Origin: DASSUW01 sp963830725
Lineage (GTDB): Bacteria > Actinomycetota > Thermoleophilia > Solirubrobacterales > Solirubrobacteraceae
Assembly: GCA_963830725.1 (NCBI GenBank)
Contig: CAWHNO010000006.1
Location: 1 to 64,000, forward strand
Direction: 5' to 3'
DNA length: 64,000 nucleotides
The notes beneath the pieces are model-generated. The model did no database searches and was not told the DNA's origin. It saw only the letters and a program-made list of their open reading frames with translations. Below, in pieces: positions 10,490 through 19,004 of the stretch (the stretch's first letter is position 1; each line of letters starts with the position of its first letter). The translations under genes were made by a program, and so were the position numbers.

Positions 10490-11025
10490 ATGAGCCGCGA
10501 GCGGATCCTCGACGCGGCGATCAACCGGATCGCCGCCGACGGGATCGACGACGTGCGGATCGCCCGCATCGCGATGGACGCGGGCGTCTCCACCGCGCTC
10601 GTCCACTACCACTTCGCGACCCGCGAGGCGCTGCTGGCCGAGGCGCTGGAGCACTCGTTCGAACGCGCCGGGCAGAACCGCCAGGGCGACTCCGGCGAGA
10701 GCCTGCGCGACATGATCGACCAGTGCCTGCCGCTGCCCGGCGAGCAGGAGCGCGACTGGGTGCTGTGGGTCGAGCTGTGGCTGCGCGCCGTCCGCCACCC
10801 CGAGCTACGCCCGACCGCCGCCCGGCTCTACGCGCGCATGCACGAATGGTTCTCCGAGGCGATCGGGACGCGATGGCGAACGGCGGCCTCGAACCCGGTG
10901 ACCCCGGCGCGGTCGCGGACCGCGTGCTGGCGCTGATCGACGGCTTCGGCATCCGCGCACTGCTCGTCGACCCGGCGATGCCGCTCGAGCGCGCGCGCCA
11001 GGAGGTCTGGGCGGCCCTTGCGTCC
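10490..11025 (+). CDS. TetR/AcrR transcriptional regulator, frameshifted and 3'-truncated
   Basis: ATG at 10490: MSRERILDAAINRIAADGID, then VRIARIAMDAGVSTALVHYH, a classic TetR helix-turn-helix, followed by FATREALLAEALEHSF. The C-terminal ligand domain continues after one frameshift near 10865 (GDPGAVADRVLALIDGFGIR, VDPAMPLERARQEVWAAL). It has no stop of its own: at about 11025 the reading passes directly into the C-terminal half of an ABC ATPase. It probably regulated the upstream Rieske gene or the transporter. The terminal residues are missing or replaced by the junction. Confidence 0.85.
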
Positions 11026-11571
11026 GTGCGGACCCCCCAGCAGATCCAGCGCGAGGTCGGCATCACCTTCCTCTACGTCACGCACGACCAGGAGGAGGCG
11101 CTCGCCATGTCGGACCGGATCGCGGTCATGGACGGCGGCGTGGTCGAGCAGTGCGGCACGCCGGAGGAGGTCTACGAGCGGCCGACGAAGCCCTTCGTGG
11201 CCGGCTTCATCGGGATCTCGAACCTGATGGAGGGGAGCGTCGATGCCGGCGCGGTGCGGCTCGCCAACGGCGCCGGTGCGCCGGCACGCGTGCCCGACGA
11301 CGTCGCCGACGGCACGGCCGTGCAGCTCTCGGTGCGCCCCGAGAAGATCGTGCTCGACGAGCTCACCGACGGCATGGTCCGGATCCCCGGCACCGTCGCC
11401 GAGCGGGTCTACGTCGGGACCGCCACGCAGGTGATCGTCGAGCTGAAGGGCGGGGCGAGGATCGTGGCGCTCGAGCAGAACATCGAGCGCGCGCGGTCGG
11501 ACGACCGCTGGGAGATCGGGCACGACGTCACCGTCGGCTGGCTGCCCGAGCACTCCCTTGTCTTGCGTTGA
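11026..11571 (+). pseudogene. PotA-like ABC transporter ATP-binding protein, C-terminal fragment
   Basis: The frame that ends TetR continues QQIQREVGITFLYVTHDQEE, the H-loop region of PotA/UgpC-type importers, then AMSDRIAVMDGGVVEQCGTP, YERPTKPFVAGFIG and a TOBE-type regulatory domain (LSVRPEKIVL, ERVYVGTATQVIVEL), ending WLPEHSLVLR. Walker A, Q-loop, LSGGQ signature and Walker B are absent, so roughly the first 170-180 residues are gone. The cut is sharp and in frame with TetR. Polyamine or betaine import is typical for this family. No permease or binding-protein gene follows; the next gene is pgsA on the other strand. Confidence 0.8.
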
Positions 11572-12088
11572 TCAGCGCGCGGAAGCCGAAGAAGTAGTCG
11601 GCGCCGGAGTAGACGGTGACCACCACCGTCACGTAGACGAGCGCGTCGACCCAGGCGGGCGAGCCCTCCACGGCGATCAGCGCCAGCACCATGGCGATCT
11701 GCAGCACGGTCTTGACCTTCCCCCACGACCCCGCGGCGATCACGTGGCCCTGCTCGATCGCCAGCTGGCGCAGGCCCGTGACCGCGAATTCGCGCGCGAT
11801 GATCACCATCGCCACCCAGGCCTGCAGGCGGTCGAGCGCGACGAGCGACACGAGCGCGCTCGTCACGAGCAGCTTGTCGGCCAGCGGGTCCATCAGCTTG
11901 CCGAAGTTGGACTCGCTCTTGTGGCGCCGCGCGAGCCAGCCGTCGAGCGCATCGGTGAGGCTCGCGAGGATGAACACGCCGGCCGCCAGCGCGTCGCTCG
12001 AGAACTCCGACAGCAGCGCGGCGACCAGTACCGGGATCAGCAGGATCCGGAAGACCGTCAGGACGTTCGGGACGTTCAGCTCGAACAA
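11528..12088 (-). CDS. pgsA: CDP-diacylglycerol-glycerol-3-phosphate 3-phosphatidyltransferase
   Basis: An intact 186-residue membrane protein starting MFELNVPNVLTVFRIL. The CDP-alcohol phosphotransferase motif is perfect: D46-x2-D49-G50-x2-A53-R54-x8-G63-x3-D67-x3-D71. About five to six hydrophobic segments follow, with REFAVTGLRQLA and GKVKTVLQIA typical of PgsA. It makes phosphatidylglycerol phosphate from CDP-diacylglycerol in the cytoplasmic membrane. Its 3' end overlaps the convergent ABC fragment by 44 bases. The 5' side has three hairpins shared with the end of the EamA gene. Confidence 0.92.
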   Translation of the reverse strand: MFELNVPNVLTVFRILLIPVLVAALLSEFSSDALAAGVFILASLTDALDGWLARRHKSESNFGKLMDPLADKLLVTSALVSLVALDRLQAWVAMVIIAREFAVTGLRQLAIEQGHVIAAGSWGKVKTVLQIAMVLALIAVEGSPAWVDALVYVTVVVTVYSGADYFFGFRALINARQGSARAASRR

Positions 12089-12121
12089 CTGCGCCGCAGG
12101 CTATTGCAGCGCTCATGCTCT

Positions 12122-12258
12122 GATCGTCGCGATTCCTCGACGATCGGATCGCCGTTCGGCACCGCTTGGCGACTTTACGGCGCATATCGCCGTAAACGCG
12201 CCAGGGACCGCCGGCGAGGCCGACCTCGCCGCCCCCTCACCCAGCCGCAGTTGACGTT
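12122..12258 (-). repeat. 3'-end motif plus three-hairpin element (copy 1, after EamA gene)
   Basis: Read on the minus strand it begins with AACGTCAACTGCGGCTGGGT, which encodes the last residues of the EamA protein and abuts its stop. Three consecutive perfect hairpins follow (plus-strand spelling): GGCGAGG-4-CCTCGCC near 12213-12230, TTTACGGCG-5-CGCCGTAAA at 12174-12196 and GATCGTCG-8-CGACGATC at 12122-12145. The opening motif recurs at 21262-21280 and 26434-26457. No U-tract is present. It may be a terminator or RNA-stabilising element, or a mobile palindromic repeat. Confidence 0.6.
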
Positions 12259-13064
12259 TCCGCAGTGACGCCGACGCTGGCCACAACCACGAGCGCGATC
12301 GCCAGCCACTCGCGCAGCGCCAGCGCCTGCCCGAGCACGACCAGCCCGGCGACCGCCGCCACGGCCGGCTCGAGCGACATCAGGACCCCGAACACGCGCG
12401 CGGGCAGGCGCCGCAGCGCCTCCAGCTCGAACGAGTACGGGATCACCGAGGAGGCGAGGGCGACCACGACGCCCGCCGCCAGCAGCTCCGGTTCCAGCAG
12501 ATCCGCATCGAGCCCGAAGGGCAGCGTGACGAGCGCTCCGAACACCATCGCGATCGCGAGACCGGACCCGCCCGGGAACACGGCGCCGACCCGCACCGAC
12601 AGCAGGATGTAGCCCGCCCACAGCCCGCCCGCGGCGAGCGCGAAGGCGACCCCCACGGCGTCCAGTGAGCCGCCCGGGTCGGCGAGCAGCACGATCCCGG
12701 CCGCCGCCAGCGCCACCCACAGCAGGTCGAGCGGGCGGCGCGAGCCCGCGACGGCGACGGCAAGCGGGCCCCAGAACTCGATCGTCACCGCGATCCCCAG
12801 CGGGATCCGGTCCATCGCCTCGTAGATGCAGAGGTTCATCAGGCCGAGCGTGATCCCGAACAGCCCGGCCAGCCGGATGTCCTGGGCCGGGTGCCTGCGC
12901 GGTCGCCAGATCGCCAGCAGCACCGCGGCGGCGATGGTGAGCCGCAGGAACGCGGCCCCCGCGGGGCCGAGCTCGTCGAACAGCGTGACGGCGAACCCGG
13001 CCCCGAACTGCAGCGACGTGACGGCGGCGACGACGAGGGCGACGCCGCGCGCCCTCTCGCTCAT
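12237..13064 (-). CDS. EamA/RhtA-like DMT-superfamily exporter
   Basis: 275 residues, about ten predicted membrane helices in two EamA repeats. Landmarks are SLQFGAGFAVTLFDELGPAG, MNLCIYEAMDRIPLGIAVTI (RhtA-type), and the second repeat FALAAGGLWAGYILLS and SSVIPYSFELEALRRLPAR. RhtA-like members export threonine/homoserine or related metabolites; the substrate here is unknown. Its ATG overlaps the stop of the upstream acylase gene (ATGA), so the two are probably translationally coupled. The last codons (ETSTAAG-stop) lie inside a repeated DNA motif found behind two other genes. Confidence 0.85.
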   Translation of the reverse strand: MSERARGVALVVAAVTSLQFGAGFAVTLFDELGPAGAAFLRLTIAAAVLLAIWRPRRHPAQDIRLAGLFGITLGLMNLCIYEAMDRIPLGIAVTIEFWGPLAVAVAGSRRPLDLLWVALAAAGIVLLADPGGSLDAVGVAFALAAGGLWAGYILLSVRVGAVFPGGSGLAIAMVFGALVTLPFGLDADLLEPELLAAGVVVALASSVIPYSFELEALRRLPARVFGVLMSLEPAVAAVAGLVVLGQALALREWLAIALVVVASVGVTAETSTAAG

Positions 13065-15367
13065 CTTCGCCCGGTCACCACCGTTCGCCTGTACTCCGGG
13101 TCGCTGCGGATCTGCTTCTCGGTGAACCGCATCGGCAGCCACTGCTCTTGCGAGTACAGCCGCGTCTGGTCGGCGTAGTGCGTCGAGCGCGGGTTCTCCG
13201 ACTGCGAGTACGACAGGACCGCCTCGCCGCGCGGCACACCACTCGCGTCGAACGCCGCCGTCATGATGAACGAGGCGCCGGTGCGCGGGTCGTAGCGCCC
13301 TTGCGCGTCGCGGTCCGTCGTGACGATGTTGAAGCAGCCCTCGCCCTCGCTGCAGCCGTGGATCGGGATCCGCTCGCTGCCACGCGGCTCGGCCTGCAGG
13401 TCGCCCAGCGGCACGTCGAGCGCGATGCCCTTGCCCCGCAGGTCCTCGACCGCGCCGGTGAGCGCCGTCAGGACCCTCGGGTCGGCGCCGTCGATCGCGC
13501 GCGGCGTGTTGACCGGGTCGTTCGGGTCGTAGGCGACGGTCCAGGGCACGCCCGCGCCCTGCAGCCGCGACCAGTACTCGCGCCACAGCACGGCGCCGCG
13601 CGAGCCGACGTCGGCGCGCGTGTCCCACGCGGCCAGCACCGTGCACGCCTCGGCGAGATCGGCGCGCCCGCTCGCCTGGCAGGCGGAGACGGTCGTGTCG
13701 CGCGCCAGCTCGGCGCTGAGGTTGCGGTTGCCGAACATCACCTGCTGCAGCGTGTCGAGCGTGAAGCCCGCCGGTCCGAGGCCGTCCGTGCCGGCCAGGC
13801 GCTGCTCGGCCAGCGTCAGGCCGAGTCGGGTGCGCAGCAGCCGCGGAGTCGCCTCGGCGCCGATGATGCGCGGGAAGCCGCCGATCCGGAAGCGCGCGCT
13901 CGGCAGCCAGTAGGAGTCGTTGGAGTTCTCCACGTAGTCCGTGCGGGTCGCGCGCGGCAGACCGCGCGGGCCGATGATGCCGTCGGCGACCGCGTCGCGG
14001 TCGTTCTTCCAGCGGCAGCGCGAGCGCGAGCCGTCGAGCAGCACGACGCCCTGCGAGAGCAGGATCGGCGCGATCGCGTTGCCCGAGGAGCAGCGCGACT
14101 GCAGGTCGGCGTCGACGTTCGGCACCACCGACTCGTCGGCGTAGTAGGCGTTGCCGGCCGAGTCGGCGGCGATCGTGTTCGTCCACGGGTTGCCCTGCAC
14201 GCGGCGGTTCGCGCGCTCGAGGTCGCGGACGGACTGTGCACGGTCGTACTGCTCCCACTGGTTGACGAGCCGGAAGTTGCCGGCGTTGGCGTCGGCGAGC
14301 GCGTACGCGTGCTCGCTCGTCCAGGTCAGGCCGGCCAAGTCGAACGAGAACACCGGCCCCCAGCGCGTCTCGTAGAACGTGTGCCGTCGGGTGCCGCCGC
14401 CGCGCACCCGCACGCGCACCGTCCGCTTGCGCATCTTCACGTTGCGCCCGTCGACCACGTACTCGGTCGGGCGGCCGTTGCGCAGATCGAGCTCGTACGG
14501 GGTGAAGCGCCGGGCGGTGGAGACGGTGTGGCTCCAGGCGACCCCGCGCGTGAAGCCGAGGTTGACCACCGGCACCCCCTGGAGCGAGGCGCCGATCACG
14601 TTCAGCTTGCCCGGGATCGTCAGGTGCACCTCGTACCAGCGCTCCGAGCCCTGCCACGGGAAGTGCGTGTTGCTGAGCACCAGCGCGCGCTCGCCGCTGG
14701 CGCCGTCGCGGCCGATGCCCAGGGCGTTGGAGCCCAGCGAGTCGGCGCCGAAACGGCGGTTGAAGGCTTGAGGATCGGCGGTGCGGGCGGCGCTCGCGCC
14801 CCCGCTCGGCGGCCGCGCCGCGACGATCTCCTCGAGGAAGTTGCCCGAGCTCGCGCGCAGGCCGAGCTGGTAGAAGCGCCGGTACATGTCGAGCGCCGTG
14901 ATCGGGCGCACCCAGTGCCTGCCGCGGCACGTGGGATCGGGCAGCCTGTCGCGCCCGGTGCGGCGCAGGTAGGCGTTGTAGCCCGCGGCGAAGCCCTTCA
15001 CCGTGTCACGGACGATCTTCGACGGCCCGTGCGGAGCGCGCCGCCGGACCAGCTTCTGCACGGTCCCGGCGTCCTTGATCCGCTGGTAGTAGAAGTCGCT
15101 CTCGAGGTTGCCGTCCTGTGGCCCGAAGTAGCGCGAGCGCTGCGCGTTGACGGTGACCACGATGTCGGCCAGCTCGCACAGCTGGTCCTGCGCGTACGCG
15201 TAGCCGTAGCCGAAGCCCAGCGACCCGTAGTCGTTCGCCTTCACATGGGCCCAGCCGCCCGTGGTGCGCCGCAGCTCGGCGCGGTAGTTCTTCCTGGCGG
15301 CGTCGGCGACCGCGGGGGCGGCGAGCACGATCAGCGCCGCGGCTCCCGCAAGGATTCTCCTCCCCAT
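13061..15367 (-). CDS. Penicillin acylase family protein (AHL acylase/aculeacin A acylase type)
   Basis: An intact 768-residue Ntn-hydrolase precursor. A signal peptide (RRILAGAAALIVLAAPAVADA) precedes the alpha chain. GSNALGIG places the autocatalytic nucleophile Ser213 at the start of the beta chain. LSNTHFPWQGSERWYEVHL and AWSHTVSTARRFTPYEL match the PvdQ/aculeacin A acylase/AhlM branch, which cleaves long-chain acyl amides such as acyl-homoserine lactones or lipopeptides. It is processed and acts outside the membrane. It is translationally coupled to an EamA exporter downstream. The substrate is not predictable; quorum quenching or antifungal lipopeptide deacylation are both plausible. 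Confidence 0.9.
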   Translation of the reverse strand: MGRRILAGAAALIVLAAPAVADAARKNYRAELRRTTGGWAHVKANDYGSLGFGYGYAYAQDQLCELADIVVTVNAQRSRYFGPQDGNLESDFYYQRIKDAGTVQKLVRRRAPHGPSKIVRDTVKGFAAGYNAYLRRTGRDRLPDPTCRGRHWVRPITALDMYRRFYQLGLRASSGNFLEEIVAARPPSGGASAARTADPQAFNRRFGADSLGSNALGIGRDGASGERALVLSNTHFPWQGSERWYEVHLTIPGKLNVIGASLQGVPVVNLGFTRGVAWSHTVSTARRFTPYELDLRNGRPTEYVVDGRNVKMRKRTVRVRVRGGGTRRHTFYETRWGPVFSFDLAGLTWTSEHAYALADANAGNFRLVNQWEQYDRAQSVRDLERANRRVQGNPWTNTIAADSAGNAYYADESVVPNVDADLQSRCSSGNAIAPILLSQGVVLLDGSRSRCRWKNDRDAVADGIIGPRGLPRATRTDYVENSNDSYWLPSARFRIGGFPRIIGAEATPRLLRTRLGLTLAEQRLAGTDGLGPAGFTLDTLQQVMFGNRNLSAELARDTTVSACQASGRADLAEACTVLAAWDTRADVGSRGAVLWREYWSRLQGAGVPWTVAYDPNDPVNTPRAIDGADPRVLTALTGAVEDLRGKGIALDVPLGDLQAEPRGSERIPIHGCSEGEGCFNIVTTDRDAQGRYDPRTGASFIMTAAFDASGVPRGEAVLSYSQSENPRSTHYADQTRLYSQEQWLPMRFTEKQIRSDPEYRRTVVTGRR

Positions 15368-15455
15368 CGAGCGAACCCTATGTGCTCATGCCCGCTGCCG
15401 ACGCCGCTTACAGGCCCTTTACGCCCGGTTCAGCCACCCTTGGAAGGGTGAGGTC

Positions 15456-16019
15456 GTGACCCGGATCGCCATCCTCGATCCCCAGCCCGCGGTCCGGGCC
15501 GGCCTCACGATCCTGTTGCGCGCGGAGCCCGGCCTCGTCCCCGTCGGGAGCGCCGCCGGCGCCGAGGACGGGTTCGAGCTCGTCGACCGGTTGCGCCCGG
15601 CCGTCGTGCTGCTCGAGCACCGGCTGGTGGACGGCGACGGGCTGGCGCTGTGCCGGCGGATAAAGGCGCTGCCGCACGGCCCGCGCGTGATCATCTACAC
15701 GGCGCAGATCGACGCGCTGATGGCGCGTGTGGCCGGCGCCGACGGCCTGGTCCACAAGACGGCCGAGCCCGCCGAGCTGTTCGAGGCGATCCGCGTCGTC
15801 GCGCGCGGCGGCTCCTCGCTCCCGCCGCTGGACCGGGAGCATCTCGACGACGCCGCCCACCGGATCGACCCCGAGGACCTGGCGCTGCTGGCCATGCTGG
15901 TCGACGGCACATCGGCCGGCGACGTCGCCGAGACCCTGCGGCTCGACCGCCGCAAGGTCGGCCGTCGCATCGAGCGCATGCTCGGCCGGCTGCGGGCCGG
16001 CACGCCCGCCGCCGCCTAG
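15456..16019 (+). CDS. Atypical response regulator (REC lacking phospho-Asp) with C-terminal HTH
   Basis: GTG at 15456 behind GGAAGGGTGAGG. Residues 1-120 form a receiver domain: acidic D8, Thr82 (VIIYT) and Lys101 (LVHK) are kept, but the phosphorylation site reads LLEHR, with Glu54 where the family has Asp. Residues 130-187 are a short helical region (TSAGDVAETLRLDRRKVGRR) like a sigma-70 region 4/LuxR-type HTH. A Glu at this site often mimics the phosphorylated state, so activity may not depend on a kinase. No histidine kinase is adjacent. 187 residues, intact. Confidence 0.8.
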   Translation: MTRIAILDPQPAVRAGLTILLRAEPGLVPVGSAAGAEDGFELVDRLRPAVVLLEHRLVDGDGLALCRRIKALPHGPRVIIYTAQIDALMARVAGADGLVHKTAEPAELFEAIRVVARGGSSLPPLDREHLDDAAHRIDPEDLALLAMLVDGTSAGDVAETLRLDRRKVGRRIERMLGRLRAGTPAAA

Positions 16020-16080
16020 CGGCCGCGGCACGCCGAGCCGCCAAGCCCTCGATCGAGGGGTCGTCGTACTATCAGCCGCC

Positions 16081-16662
16081 ATGCCTCTCGTCCCCATGGT
16101 CATCGAGCGCACGGCCCGTGGCGAGCGCGAGTTCGACATCTACTCGCGGCTGCTCAACGAGCGCATCGTCTTCCTCGGCAGCCCGGTCGACGACCAGGTG
16201 GCCAACCTGATCGTCGCCCAGCTCCTGCACCTCGAGTCGCAGGACCCGGACAAGGACATCTCGATCTACATCAACACGCCGGGCGGCCAGATCTACGCCG
16301 GCCTGGCGATCTACGACACGATGCAGTTCATCAAGCCCGACGTGGCGACGATGTGCGTCGGCATCGCGATGTCGATGGGCTCGCTGCTGCTGGCCGGCGG
16401 GGCGAAGGGCAAGCGGATGTCGCTGCCCAACTCGCGCATCCTCATCCACCAGCCGTCAGCCGGCTTCGAGGGCCAGTCGACGGACATCGAGATCCACGCG
16501 GCCGAGATCCTCAAGACGCGCAAGCGGGTCGACGAGATCTACGCCAGGCACACCGAGCAGGCGGAGGAGCAGGTGCACCGCGACATGGAGCGCGACCGCT
16601 TCTTCACCGCCGACCAGGCTGCGGAGTACGGCCTCATCGACCGCGTGATCAGAGAGCACTGA
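16081..16662 (+). CDS. clpP: ATP-dependent Clp protease proteolytic subunit
   Basis: Intact, 193 residues. The catalytic triad is visible as Ser98 (AMSMGS), His123 (LIHQPSAG) and Asp172 (ERDRFF), with TPGGQIYAGLAIYDTMQF typical of ClpP. The AASMG motif is altered to AMSMG but the serine is kept. It forms a tetradecamer that degrades unfolded or tagged proteins delivered by ClpX/ClpC. No second clpP, clpX or tig is adjacent, unlike the usual tig-clpP-clpX order. The 3' end overlaps the convergent FAH gene by 14 bases. Confidence 0.95.
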   Translation: MPLVPMVIERTARGEREFDIYSRLLNERIVFLGSPVDDQVANLIVAQLLHLESQDPDKDISIYINTPGGQIYAGLAIYDTMQFIKPDVATMCVGIAMSMGSLLLAGGAKGKRMSLPNSRILIHQPSAGFEGQSTDIEIHAAEILKTRKRVDEIYARHTEQAEEQVHRDMERDRFFTADQAAEYGLIDRVIREH

Positions 16663-17440
16663 GCACTTCGTGCTCGATCGAGCCGAGGCGCTCGATCTCG
16701 ACCCGCACGACATCGCCGGGTTCGAGGTAGCGCGGCGGCTTGAAGGCCTTGCCGACGCCGTCGGGCGTGCCCGTGAGGATCAGGTCGCCCGGCTCGAGCG
16801 TGCAGGTCTCGGCGATGAAGTCGACGAGCTGCTGCGGGCCGAAGATGAGGTCGGCGGTGGTCGCGTCCTGGCGCTGCTCGCCGTTGACCCATGAGCCGAT
16901 GCGCAGCCCGACGGCATCGGGGAGCTCGTCGACGGTGGTGATCCAGGGGCCCCACGGGCACGAGCTGTCGAAGCCCTTGGCGCGCGTCCACTGCTCCTCG
17001 GCGTCCTGCAGGTCGCGGGCGCTGACGTCGTCGGCGACCGCCCAGCCGCCGATCCGGCCGCCCTCGCCGATCACGACCGCCAGCTCCGCCTCGTAGTCGA
17101 GCTCCCGCACCACGGCGGGGCGGCGGACCGGCCCGGCCGGCGGCACGCTCGAGGTCGGCAGCTTCATGAAGACCAGCGGGGCCTTGGGCAGCACGTTGCC
17201 CAGCTCGGCGGCGTGCGCGGCGTAGTTGCGGCCGATCCCGAAGATCGCGCGCGGGCGGGGGACGGGCGCAAGCAGGGTCACCTCGGCGAGGGCGAACGCG
17301 GCGCCCGCCGCCGGCGAGCGGTCGCCCGATGCCAGGCGGTCCCGGACCGTGCCGGCGTCGAAGCTCACGACCTCCTCGCCGCGGATCTCGCCCGCACGCG
17401 CCTCGCCGCCGCCCGGAGGGATGAAGGTGACCAGTCGCAC
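16649..17440 (-). CDS. Fumarylacetoacetate hydrolase family protein
   Basis: GTG at 17440; 263 residues. The N-terminal strand domain (MRLVTFIPPGGGEARAGEI) precedes the FAH core: IFGIGRNYAAHAAELG, PLVFMKLPTS, DYEAELAVVIG (E-x-E metal ligands), ADDVSARDLQ, KGFDSSCPWGPWI and LTGTPDGVG. These match COG0179 enzymes such as 2-keto-4-pentenoate hydratase/isomerase and acylpyruvate hydrolases. The exact substrate cannot be read from sequence. It is divergent from the GAF/GGDEF gene and convergent with clpP. Confidence 0.88.
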   Translation of the reverse strand: MRLVTFIPPGGGEARAGEIRGEEVVSFDAGTVRDRLASGDRSPAAGAAFALAEVTLLAPVPRPRAIFGIGRNYAAHAAELGNVLPKAPLVFMKLPTSSVPPAGPVRRPAVVRELDYEAELAVVIGEGGRIGGWAVADDVSARDLQDAEEQWTRAKGFDSSCPWGPWITTVDELPDAVGLRIGSWVNGEQRQDATTADLIFGPQQLVDFIAETCTLEPGDLILTGTPDGVGKAFKPPRYLEPGDVVRVEIERLGSIEHEVLSAL

Positions 17441-17498
17441 GGTGAGGGCTGGACCCTAGACGGATTGCCGATTTGAGGTCCTGCGGGGAGCGTCGACA

Positions 17499-18983
17499 AT
17501 GGCCGCCGTGGACACGAGCGCGATCCAGGCGGCGGCTGCCGCGACGACGGCGACGTACCGCTCCTTCGCCGACGCCACCCGCTCGGTGCTGGACCTGCTC
17601 GAGCGCCATCTGCCCGACTCGGTGCTCTTCCTCGCGCATCTCGACCGGGCGCAGTTCATCCATCGCATCGTCGACGCCCGCAACGGGGCGGGCGTCGGGC
17701 TGCGGTCGAACCTGGCGATCCCGCTCGGCGACGCCTTCTGCTCGCACATGGCGGAGGACCGCGCGCCGCGGCTGTGCAACGAGGTCGGCCGCCACCCGGT
17801 CTACTCGACGCTGCCGATGCAGGAGCGCGTCGGCGCGCGCGCCTACCTGGGCGTGCCGCTCGAGCTGTCCGACGGCACGCGGGTCGGCGCGCTGGGCGCG
17901 CTGCGGTACTCGGGCGCCTTCACGGACGCCGACGAGCAGCTCTTCCTGATGCTCGCGCGCGTGCTCGCCTCCGAGCTCGAGCGCGAGAGCAACGAACGCG
18001 ACCTGCGGCGCTTCAACGACATGCTGCGCGATCAGGCGCGAGGGATGGGCGCGGTCGGGCGTGTGGCGCGAGCGCTGGCAGCGGCCGACGACGCGCGCAC
18101 CGCGGTCTGCGAGGCGGCCTGCGAGGTCGCCGGCGCGCCGGTCGCGTTCCTGCTCGAGCCCGCCGGCCGCGACTTCGTCTCGACCGCCATGGCGGGCGTG
18201 GAGATCGCGCCGGTGACGATCCAGCCGCGCGGCGAGGCGTCGTCCGGCGCCGGCCGCGCGTTCACGTCGAAGGAGACCTACTTCGTCGCCGACGCGCGGA
18301 CGCATCCCGCCCTGGCGGCGCCGCTGGTCGAGGCCACCGGCGCGCGCTCGGCGGTGTTCGAGCCGGTGCTGCGCGACGGCCAGGTGGCCGGCGTGCTGAT
18401 CGTGATCTGGCAGGCGTCGCTGGAGGCGCTCCAGGATGCGTCGGCCGGCGTCCTGCGCCTGCTGGCGGCGCAGGCCGCGGTGGCGATCGAGCATGCGGCC
18501 CTGCGCAACCGGATGGGGGCGCTGGCGCTGACCGACGGGCTCACGGGGCTGGCGACGCGCCGCGTCTGGGACGAGGAGCTGCCGCGCGAGCTGGCGCGCG
18601 CCCGCCGCGGCGACTCGCCGCTGGCGGTCGCGGTCCTCGACCTCGACCACATGAGCGCGTTCAACATGCTGCGAGGGGAGCGCGAGGGCGACCGGCTGCT
18701 CAAGGAGACCGCCGCGCGCTGGCGCGGCGAGCTGCGCGAGGTCGACCTGCTGGCGCGCCTGGAGGGCACGGAGTTCGGCGTGCTGCTGCCGGGCTGCGGG
18801 CTGGGCGAGGCGGTCGAGGTGCTCGACCGGGTGCGCGCGGCGACGCCGCGCGGGCAGACCGCGTCGGCCGGCGTGGCGCGCTGGGACGGCGAGGAGCCGG
18901 CCGAGCTGCTGGTCGCCCGCTGCGAGGACGCGCTCGCGGCGGCCAAGGAGACCGGCCGCAACGTGACGATCGCGGCCGACTGA
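17499..18983 (+). CDS. Double-GAF protein with degenerate GGDEF domain
   Basis: 494 residues, ATG at 17499 after GGGGAG. Residues about 20-160 and 185-335 are two GAF sensor domains (SNLAIPLGDAFCSHM, RAYLGVPLELSDGTRVGALG; the second ends AAQAAVAIEHAALRN). Residues 340-490 form a diguanylate-cyclase fold (LTDGLTGLATRR, AVLDLDHMSAFN), but the signature GGDEF is EGTEF at 422-426. Loss of the Gly and Asp predicts no c-di-GMP synthesis; the domain may bind GTP or act as an effector. No signal peptide or membrane segment, so it is a cytoplasmic sensor. Confidence 0.88.
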   Translation: MAAVDTSAIQAAAAATTATYRSFADATRSVLDLLERHLPDSVLFLAHLDRAQFIHRIVDARNGAGVGLRSNLAIPLGDAFCSHMAEDRAPRLCNEVGRHPVYSTLPMQERVGARAYLGVPLELSDGTRVGALGALRYSGAFTDADEQLFLMLARVLASELERESNERDLRRFNDMLRDQARGMGAVGRVARALAAADDARTAVCEAACEVAGAPVAFLLEPAGRDFVSTAMAGVEIAPVTIQPRGEASSGAGRAFTSKETYFVADARTHPALAAPLVEATGARSAVFEPVLRDGQVAGVLIVIWQASLEALQDASAGVLRLLAAQAAVAIEHAALRNRMGALALTDGLTGLATRRVWDEELPRELARARRGDSPLAVAVLDLDHMSAFNMLRGEREGDRLLKETAARWRGELREVDLLARLEGTEFGVLLPGCGLGEAVEVLDRVRAATPRGQTASAGVARWDGEEPAELLVARCEDALAAAKETGRNVTIAAD

Positions 18984-19004
18984 CGCGACTCGTAGAGTGG
19001 CGGC

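Noticed and set aside
12237..14930. 897-residue ORF covering the EamA gene
   Set aside because: Only the C-terminal 275 residues are protein-like; the rest is antisense-frame shadow of the acylase gene, which itself is intact.
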